A stretch of 64,000 nucleotides of DNA, from positions 372,001 to 436,000 of the forward strand of contig JACKQL020000039.1 in NCBI GenBank assembly GCA_018296165.2. The letters are read 5' to 3'. Origin of the DNA: Termitomyces sp. T153. Taxonomy: Eukaryota > Basidiomycota > Agaricomycetes > Agaricales > Lyophyllaceae. Positions 55,924 through 64,000 of the stretch are shown here, piece by piece (position 1 is the stretch's first letter; each line of letters starts with the position of its first letter). The notes beneath the pieces are model-generated. The model made no database searches and was not told the origin of the DNA. It saw nothing but the letters and a program-made list of their open reading frames with translations. The position numbers and the translations under genes were made by a program.

Positions 55924-58175
55924 TGTCATGACCCATTCCCTGGACCCCCATACATCACCCAACAAACCCCCATTGTCCCAGAACCTCCCCCAACACCCTG
56001 TCAAACTTCTCCAGCACTCCATGCCTATCCCAGCTAACTCTGATGCATTCTTGGCTAACTCCAATGGCCCCCTGGCCAACTCCGACATCTTCCCCACAGC
56101 CGCTGGCACTTCCCCTGGATCTCCTAAGCCCCTAGGACCACTCCCCTGCCATGCCTGACCCCATTACATGTCATCAACTCAACACCCTGGCTCCTCCAAC
56201 TTACCCTGGAGTATCACGACAACCCTGGAACGGACTGCATCAACAATTGATCCCATCAACATATCAATGCGGCCTGCCCTCTGGTCATAACTGACACCCA
56301 TCAACTCTGTCAAGCTCTGCCAAGCCCCGCCACCACAGCCAACGTTTCCGGAGCTCTTCAGTAGTCAGTATATAAGATGTAGAGTAGCTCCTTGTACTCT
56401 AGTCTTGAGATTACCTACCTATCAACCTGCCTTTCCTGATGTGTTTCTGATTGTTTCTTCTCGTGTTTTGTGTTCTGTTGATGTGCTCCTATGACGCCTA
56501 GTGCCATGCAGAAAACCTAAAAAGAGGACCTAACACTAGTCACTAGATAGGGTAGCTGGCAGTAGGAAGTTAATAGTTGAGGGCAAGTCAGTAACCATCC
56601 CAGAGAACTAGAGTGAAGGTTGTGTTGTGGAGTGAAGTCGAAAGAAGTCACTATTGCTAGCAGAAGTCGCTAGTGATGATCAGGAAGGAAAAAGGGTAAA
56701 GACCAGTAATGTCACTAAGACAAAGCGCCCTCTTAATGGAGGTAGTGGAGAGTGAGGGAATAGGGTAGAGACAGGGAAAGACAGTAACAGGAAGACTAAA
56801 ATCAAGGGACAAACGTAAACTGGTCGCTAGCCATAGTTGCTAGCATCGCTAAGTTGGATTAACTAAAATAGGCACCCACAGTTGGCACCACACTAAGTCA
56901 AGGTCAAAGTCAAGAAGGCTTATCGCTAAGCCTGGGTCGAAGGCAATAGAAGAGCAAAAGAAGCAAAGTGAAATCTCTTGCTGGTAAGCTCAAAGATAGC
57001 AGTTCTCCGATTGTTTTTTTCTAGTGTCTATGTACAGTCTGTATTTATATGTTTCAAAGTATAGTATGGGAAAGTAAACAAACAGGGACCACTAGCAATG
57101 GCGTCTGTCACTGTGTTTAGGGTGCATATGAGGCATCAGTCTGTAACTAAGTGAAAAATCATAGGCAAAGTCTTGGCGGCACCTAATTGCAAATGAAACC
57201 AAAAAGTAATGAGTTCGATGTCAATACCTGAAGCATAGATGCTGTTCAAGTATGTTGGTAAGCTTGGCAAAAGAAATGATAGTAAAAAGGTATGCATCTG
57301 ATAATTTGTCCATATATAGTAAGAGAATGCCATTTTGTTGCTAGAGTCACTAGGGTTGCTAATAATTGTTGCTAGGGAGGGTCTAGGCCTTGATGATTTA
57401 GGCCCAAGTTCCAGACTCCACATGATGTTTCTTGTGATTGGTAAGTCTCGTGCTTTGGTCCAATCCTTGGGCTAGGTCTCATGTGCTGAGTGTTGTGACT
57501 TGTGTCAGATTCAAGGTAGTCAGCTGCTGCTAAGTCCAAAATGCCAAAAAATGATGCTCAGCAATAACTGGGGCTCATCACCATGTCTCGTTTTCCTTAT
57601 TCTCAGTCTCCCAGTCTTATCTCGTCTCTATTCCATTATCATTTCATTATTGTTCCGTGTCTCTGCCTGAATCTATTCTTGTTCTTGTCTCATCTCCATC
57701 TCATTTCATTCGACTCCATCTCATCTTGTCTGATTCTGTCTATCATGTTCAAATCCTCTCAACCATAATGCCCTCACAAATTCTGTGATTATGATTATGA
57801 ACCTCTGACACTCCTTCACCAACTCTGGACCTTGCTACATGCTTGGCTCCAAACCCTATCAGTCCCTGTTGATCCCCCATCAGAACTCTGGCTCTGCTCC
57901 CATCATTCACATAGCCTCTGCCTCCTCCACACCCACAAAACTCACACATGGACTTATGCCTGAACCCTGCCAAGCCCATCCCCCTTCCCCACAACTCATC
58001 CTCTACTTCTCTGGACCTCTCCGGACTTGCTCAGATCAATTCCCACTAACTATCCTTGCAAGTCCCCAGTGTTTGGAACCCCTCCAAGTGCCTGGTTGTC
58101 AGTGCAGAGAATCACGTCTGCCTAGTAAGGACTCACCCAGTGTAGCTGAGCCCCCATAGTCAGCAGAACCTGACA
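55924..58175 (+). repeat. Element C 5' LTR, split by a family 1 LTR
   Basis: TGTCATGACCC to GAACCTGACA. Removing 56479-57580 and a 4-bp duplication leaves about 1,146 bp. TATATAAG (about 56369) precedes AGTCTTGAGATTA (56401-56413) by about 32 nt. Confidence 0.85.
56479..57580 (-). repeat. Family 1 solo LTR in the element C LTR
   Basis: Starts TGATGTGCTCC and ends GGGCTCATCA, matching 4892-5839 with an extra segment near 56660-56820. Flanks CTGT (56475-56478) and CCAT (57581-57584) fit a 4-bp duplication with two transitions. The intact homologue at about 61733 supports the join. Confidence 0.8.
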
Positions 58176-58188
58176 TAATCTCAAGACT
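58176..58188 (+). other. Element C self-primer binding site (compensated variant)
   Basis: TAATCTCAAGACT is complementary over 13/13 bases to AGTCTTGAGATTA in its own LTR. Relative to B and D both strands have changed at the same pair (A:T to G:C). Confidence 0.75.
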
Positions 58189-58207
58189 CTACCTTATCCT
58201 GTTTGTG

Positions 58208-59500
58208 ATGTCCGCACATGCCCTGCACACACATTCACCAAACAATTCTGATGTCTATGGTCGACCTGTGCCTGGAAAACCTTATGATTCATATGGCCCT
58301 GACCAGTTTGCCAAGGCACACTGAGTCATGGATCTGACACCAAACGGCCCTTCCGCTCCAATTACACCCATACAATGGCTCTCTCCCCAGACACCCTCCC
58401 CAACCCATGCTCAACCCTACACCACTCCCACAAACCACCCTTCCTGTACCTTCTCTGCTAGCTCCACTCCCCTGCAAAGACCAAACCCAGCATCACCAAG
58501 GCTTTACTAAGATCCCAGCGACAATTTGGTCCATTGCTCGACAACTTCTCCAACACCACAGATCATCCGACTTTTGCCCACAACCCTCCTTGAAAAAGAC
58601 CACCCTCTAGGCTAGCCCCACTGTCAATTGGAATCAAGCTCAACCCAGCAGCCTCACCCATGATAATGCAAGATGCCAAGACCAATGCTATGCCCCAAAT
58701 TATGGAAACCACTCCTGGGATCAGTTAGGACCCCCTGGCTGACTCAGCCATTACTTCCGCCCAACAAATGAAAGGAGCCCAATGCCTCTGACCCAACTCC
58801 AACAACCCCAGAACCCCCAAGCTTCTAGGTGATCAAGGAAGGAAGAGATATGCACCTCTGCCCCAACCCTTGAAGCACAACCCCAAATTTAACAAGGAGA
58901 ACCACGGCACCCCGACTCTTGATAAGGAACAGCTCTGGAGTCCCGCTCATTACTTCAACACCCCCCCCCATTCGATTCGGAACCTCCGACATTGAAGATC
59001 CTTGATGCCAACCCTCCCCGCACACCATCAGACGTGGACCCCGCCATCAGACTATGCCACCTCCCACAACAAGAACCCCCAGCATAGGAGTTGCCCTGCC
59101 AGAACAAACCATAGGAAAGATGGCCCTATACAAAGTAGTTCTCCAGAGTACTCTAAATTCGCTGACCTGTTCACATAAGGGAGGGAGAAGCCCCACCATC
59201 ATCCTAGAGACCATTGATCAACCCACTCAAACATCCTAACAATCCAAAGAGCATATGCTCCGACATCTGTGGAGGACTTCCCTGCCAGGATCAATGACCC
59301 GAATAACCCTGCACCAACTCAAAGCCACCCCAATCCACCCCTCTGACCCACTCCGGACCCTAGCAACACAACTCCAGGGCCCCAACTTTGACTCCAACAT
59401 CCAACCAAGAGGACCTACAATGCTAGCTCAACAATGAGGTCCCTGTAACTCCTACTCCACAAGCATAAATCACCAACCACCAGCTCCATACAACTCCGCC
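58208..59500 (+). pseudogene. Element C gag remnant
   Basis: The ATG at 58208 (MSAHALHTHSPNNSDVYGRP) is 19 nt after the PBS, as in B and D, and DVYGRPVPG matches their N-terminus. The TGA at 58321 and later shifts scramble the rest. No zinc knuckle could be read. Confidence 0.55.
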
Positions 59501-60700
59501 CCTACACCAGAAGATGTCTATCAAGCAGGGACCACACCAACAGAGTATCCAGAAACAAACTCCATGCAAAGTAATCTCTCCAGAGTACCCTAAAGTTGCT
59601 GATGCCTTCTCCAAGAAGCAAGCAGTGCTTCTCCCCATTGCCACCCACCCCATATCAACATCTAAAAAATGGCAAAGGATGTCACATGCCACAATTCCAC
59701 CCTCAAAGTAGCTTCCCCCCAAGATTCACAACACCTCCAGCAAATCCAACCACACCCAATGGAGACCAACTCTGAAACCAAGAATAATGAAGTGGCCCCA
59801 CCAACTCTGCCCCAACAATTGAGGGACCAATGATGCCCTCCACAGAAGTGACCAACTCCCACCCACATTCACAACAGCCTCCAGACCGCTCTGGAGCACA
59901 AATGAAGAATTGCCCCGACCCTGCCGTGACTCTCAGGGAATCCAAACCAATGCTCCCCTGCGACCAACTTCCCCACCACCCTCCAACAATCATGAATGAC
60001 CATCTCCCCCCAACGCAGCAAATATTTTGCACAGAGGGACAATGGCCAGACTCACCCAAAACCTTGAAAGACAGCTAGACCAGCTCCCCCCATCCAAGCT
60101 TGGCTCCAGGAGCCACTGCCACTCCTACATGACAACTCCACTGCTCAGTGGTAATGTCCATTGAACATCTACTTGTTGCGCTAACGTGAACCTAGAAGAA
60201 AACCCCCACTCCAGAGCTTCTCCTCTGATTTGCAACACAACCCCACCAACAAGTTAAGACCCAATCCCAACCCCCGCATTGACCCCAGACCTCTGGTACT
60301 CACACTTGGAATGGCGGACCAACAAAATGCACCTCAGACCCCTTTCTCTGCCCCACACCACCCCCAAAGCCAACACAACCAACAAACCCCCCACTGAGCG
60401 ACCCTCGTGTTGACTCTGGGACTGCTAACTTTTTCCCTGATGAAAGAAACACCTACCTCCAGAAGGAACAACCCATGGGACAAGCCCCGAAGCATCTCCA
60501 CTGGGGCAAGCCATCCCCCAACTGACCCCCACACTGCCCCTGCCCAAGGAAGCATCCACCAATACAACCTCAACAGCCTTCCAAACTCTAAGGAGTGCCA
60601 GAAATACATAAGACCCCTCTGTCCATCTCTGGACTTATCCTTGGCCAGGAAAGCAATGTCATGTAGATGACCTAGAACCCACAAACCTCGACTCCAGACC
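59501..60700 (+). pseudogene. Element C pol remnants
   Basis: ISPEYPKVADAFSKKQAVLL (about 59570-59630) matches the start of RT (VVPPEYHKFADVFSEGSAKE). A similar scrap lies near 59130-59180, so the segment may be partly duplicated. At about 60560-60670, SLPNSKECQKYIRPLCPSLD is the same sequence found in N, an alternate frame of the integrase N-terminus. No RT palm, RNase H or integrase core is present, so large parts are deleted. Confidence 0.5.
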
Positions 60701-61196
60701 AGAAGGAACTTGTTGGGACTGATCACCCCAAACCCCACTCCCTTGTCATTGACACTCCAGAGCACACCAAAGCACCACTTGAGCATGCCTGCCCATAGAT
60801 GCAATACTCCAGAGCATGACTTCAACCAGAACCAACACTCCAAAGTGCAGCAAAACCCAATCCCAAGTGCCCCTCACCAAATACAATACTCCAGAGCTCG
60901 ACAAAACCCCACCATGTGCAACCCCACCCAAACATAAACCTCCAGGCACCCCCAACCAAGAAATCGCAACCCTCACCCTAAGGGAGTACCTCCACCTCCA
61001 CGCTGACCAAACCCACAGCATAGATAGCATGGAAAACAGCCTTCCGCCAACTTGCTACAGGGACCACCCTACTCTGGGGGCTCTGCCACTAAGCCACTAG
61101 GGACTCCCTCCTCTGACTGACTACACCCCAAGGACAAACCTCACCCTGCAACCCCCACCATCATTAAAAGGGACCTCCACCACCCTGCCACCTATG
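60701..61196 (+). other. Element C non-coding internal sequence
   Basis: Repetitive CCAGAG-containing sequence (TACTCCAGAGC-type units near 60800-60900) with no product. Parts match N 36880-37020 in reverse complement. Confidence 0.45.
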
Positions 61197-62345
61197 TGTC
61201 ACGACCCGTCCCCTGAACCCCTGCACATCGTCCATCAACTCCTGAACCCCCAAAAAACCCCCAACGCTCCGCTGAACTTCTGCCCATGCCCCGCGCCTAT
61301 TTTGGCTAACTCTGACACCTCCCCGGCTAACTCCGACGGCCCCCTGGCCAACTTCGGTGCCTTCCCCACAGCCACTGACACTTACCCTGGGTCTCCCGAA
61401 CCCCGAGAACCACCCCCGCTGTTCCTGATCTTCGCCACCCATCATCAACTCAACACCCTAGTTCCTCCGACCTGTTCCAGAGTATCACGACAACCTCGGG
61501 GCAACCCGCGTTCCCCAATGATCCCATCAACGTATCAGCGCGGCTTGACCCTCGATTGCAACCAATACCTGCCCACTCCATCGAGCTCCGCCAAGCCCCG
61601 CCGCCGCAGCTGACGTACCCCAAAGTTCTCTGGTAGTCAGTATATAAGCTGTCGAGTAGCTCTTCATACTCTAGTCTTGATATTGCCTAATGTTACCTAT
61701 GGTCTGATTGTTTCCTTTCCGTGTTTTGCGTTTTGTGTTTCATGTCTCGTTCTCCTTACTCTCAGTCTCCCAGTCTTATCTCAGTCTCCTGGTCTTGTCT
61801 CGTCTCCATTTTGTTATTGTTCTCGTTATTGTTTTGTATCTCCACTTGAATCTACTCTTGTTCCATATCGACTCCATTCCATTTCATCTGACGCTGTCTC
61901 AGTGACTCCGTCTGACCATTGTGCCCAAGTCCTCATCAACCTAAACGACCTCACAAACTCCGCGATTACAATTACAAACCCCAACACTCCTTCGCCAGGT
62001 CCAAACCTCGCTCTTCACTCAGTCCCGGACTCCATCAACCCCAAATGATCTCCCATCAAACCCTGGCTCCGCTCCCATTGATCACACAGCCGCCTATTCC
62101 TTTGCTTCCGCGAATCTCCCATACGGTCTTCTGCCTGAACCCCACCAAGACCGTCTCATTTCCTCGCAATCCGACTTCTCCGGACCTCCCTGGATCTGTC
62201 TGGATCACATCCCACCGACCATCCACACAAACCATCAGTGCCCGGAACGTTTTCGAGTGTTCGGTTACCAGTGCAAGGGAATCATGCCCGCCTAGTAAGG
62301 ACTTGCCCAGTGCAGCTGAGCCCCCGAGATCAGCGGAACCTGACA
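61197..62345 (+). repeat. Family 2 (N-type) solo LTR inside element C
   Basis: TGTCACGACCC to GAACCTGACA with flanks CTATG (61192-61196) and CTGTG (62346-62350), a 5-bp duplication with one transition. Sequence on its two sides is contiguous in element N, confirming insertion into C. It has TATATAAG near 61641 and AGTCTTGATATTG downstream. Confidence 0.87.
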
Positions 62346-62880
62346 CTGTGTTAGCATAAAGGCTGGACCGCCAGAAGACCTCTGCCCCTCCCACCAGCCA
62401 CACCAACAAAAGACCAAAGCCCTGACTACCCCGAACACATGTCAAAGACTTGGAGGTCCACCCCCTTGAACCAGCACAACGCACATTCCTGCTGCAGACT
62501 GAAGAAAACCCCTACACTCTGGGTCCAAGGCCCCAAGAATCAAACCCAGCAACGCTGCCCAAAAACACCATGGAACTCTGCAGGAAGACTCCCAACACCC
62601 CCGCTGAGCCTTGGAAACTCTTCCTATAGTGCTCCACCCCATCCCAACGACCCTGGGATTAGCCAACACAGACAGCATTAGTGGGATTAACCCCCACCTC
62701 TGGATCCACTGGGGATTCAACTCCCACCAGCACCCCTGCATGTTTCACTTACCTCACCCTCACACAAATTAAAGTCTCACTTCACACACTCAGGAACAAC
62801 AAAGAAGCATTGGAAAGTACAAAAAAATATAGGATACAAGGTGGAACGGGGCAGCAAACTCAAAGATAACAAGAAGCAGG
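62346..62880 (+). other. Element C region between pol and antisense gene
   Basis: Matches N about 36300-36770 in reverse complement, including GGGATTAACCCCCACCTCTG. The D equivalent (44370-44400) has the same sequence, so this is the shared 3' spacer of the subfamilies. Non-coding. Confidence 0.6.
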
Positions 62881-64000
62881 GCCCAGCCACCCCCTCACTC
62901 TTCCCCTGGAACCCCTGCCACCCCCAAATCAATCTCCATCTGGGCCCACACCACTGCCAAGACCTCCGCCAACCCTGGCAAAGCCTCTCCCGTGTCTACC
63001 ACTACTTCCTACCACAACCCCAGGGCCACTGTGTTACGCTGCCAATGCCCCGCCAGCAACCTCCCCACCCTTGCCATCCCCTGCTGCAACTCTGGAGGCT
63101 GACCCATGGACATCTGCACCAACTCATCTTGGATCAACGCAAACACCGCAAAGGCACTGTCCAAGAGAACCCAGTGCTCCCACACCCAGCCTGACCCCAA
63201 AAAACAACCCATTTTAGTAACAGACAGAGAATTGGGAAAGACACTTACGAAGGATCCCCATGCGCTCCAAAGCAGCCTCATTGGCCAGCCAATCCTCCCT
63301 CTACCTCGCTACCTCCAACTCTGCCCACAGCAAACCACCCTCCAGAGCCATTTCCCATTACTCCACCTCCTCTGTGGGCCACACCTCCTGCTGCGTCGGA
63401 TGCTCCTGCAAGCCCCGTACCTCTGGCGCTTGCTCTGGCACCACTCGCACCAAGGTGTTCAACACCCGCTCCAACACCTCCTTCTCCACCCATGCCGCAT
63501 CTCAATCCTCCCTCACCCATCAAAGCTCCCCCTCCTATGCCATGAATACTGCCATTAGAACCTCCACCTGCTTGCAAAGGAAGACCTCTGTGATCAAAGG
63601 CGGGGGCTCTAGAGAACTTGAGGCCTGTCCCAAGGCTGCACCCAGGGTAGGAGAGTAAATGTGAGACCCCAGAGGACCTGCCATCGGCTCATGCTCCCAC
63701 GGCCTCTTGCTGGGCCCCACCCCCAATGGCGGAGAAGCTCTCTGCTTCCCACAATGTGCTGCCAAGGACGCCCCCTCCCTCCACCCACTCTATAGAGGCC
63801 CCACCTGCCCGCAGACCACCCCATGCTCCCCTCCCCCAACACCCAGGTCTTCCACGCCTCACCCAGCTGATTCTGCATCCAGTCCTCATCCCACCCCTGC
63901 TCCACGGCAACGCACACTGCCTGCCACTCCAATGAAATTAAGCACTTCTTGTGGCTCACATGGCATGGAAGGCAAATGGAAGTGTCATGTCATGAGCCCA
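62880..64000 (-). pseudogene. Family 2 antisense accessory gene, copy C (partial)
   Basis: Runs off the window at its 5' end. At 63940-63980 the minus strand reads CLPCHVSHKKC, the second half of the six-cysteine cluster, followed by SLEWQAVCVAVEQGWDEDW. It continues to about 63609, then a coiled-coil/Glu-rich part (63577-63280), an intron-like junction, and the last exon RWVWEHWVLLDSAFAVF (63281-63009). A TGA upstream of the cluster and several others mark decay. So a C/N-type element did carry the cluster that N has lost. Confidence 0.65.

Larger units (their letters stand above)
55924..64000 (+). mobile_element. Family 2 relative C, shortened and decayed, continues off window
   Basis: The 5' LTR (55924-58175) is split by a family-1 LTR. 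PBS at 58176. The internal region continues to 61196, is interrupted by a solo LTR and resumes at 62346 to the window end. Gag and pol are only faintly legible, and the sense region is about half the length of that in D, yet the antisense gene is present at the end. The 3' LTR and TSD partner of CTTCC (55919-55923) would lie beyond 64000. This appears to be a non-autonomous subfamily related to N. Confidence 0.75.

Overview
The window looks like a transposon-saturated stretch of a filamentous basidiomycete genome (probably Agaricomycetes; this is inferred from Ty3/Gypsy pol motifs, chromodomains and ~50-bp introns with GTRAGT donors and CTAAC branch points). I found no convincing single-copy host gene, no rRNA or tRNA and no CRISPR. 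Almost all of it is explained by four families of Ty3/Gypsy LTR retrotransposons nested in one another. They decay mainly by C-to-T/G-to-A transitions, most visibly at CpG, as expected of RIP-like or methylation-driven mutation.

Layout. (1) 230-25972: family 1 in tandem, sharing an LTR: internal copy A (230-8999), LTR (9000-10086), internal copy 2 (10087-24879), LTR (24880-25972). Copy A holds a reversed solo LTR (4892-5839). Copy 2 holds a family-3 chromovirus F (14954-21331, minus) and a family-2 solo LTR (23473-24626). (2) 25973-53174: the 3' remains of a family-4 chromodomain element E (minus; pieces at 26293-26572, 41108-41275 and 52235-53174). It was split by a family-2 LTR fragment, by full-length family-2 element B (26573-41107, plus, TSD GGTGC) and by full-length family-2 element D (41276-52234, minus, TSD GTCAT). 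B is itself split by a deleted family-2 relative N (33762-37531, TSD GCCCC). (3) 53175-55923: a truncated family-1 LTR and a decayed gene of unknown function. (4) 55924-64000: family-2 relative C, running off the window and carrying two solo LTRs (56479-57580 and 61197-62345).

The most interesting content is an accessory gene carried antisense, between the end of pol and the 3' LTR, in two otherwise different families (1 and 2). It is convergent with pol and keeps spliceosomal introns. It encodes a six-cysteine Zn2Cys6-like cluster. In both families a phase-0 intron ends immediately before the first cysteine codon, and the second half-cluster reads C-x2-C-[HD]-S-x-[HR]-K-x-C, which suggests common descent. 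The best copy is 42488-44183 in D (531 residues after splicing). The family-1 gene has five exons, each a multiple of three.

Family 2 also has a Tf1-type self-priming signature: 13 nt directly after the 5' LTR are perfectly complementary to 13 nt about 32 nt downstream of the LTR TATA box, and a base change in C is compensated on both sides. It has two retropepsin-like domains in tandem and a -1 gag/pol frame relation. D looks young by LTR structure but is dead: TGA codons in gag-pol, IN catalytic Glu to Lys, RNase H Asp to Asn, and a 16-nt chromodomain deletion.
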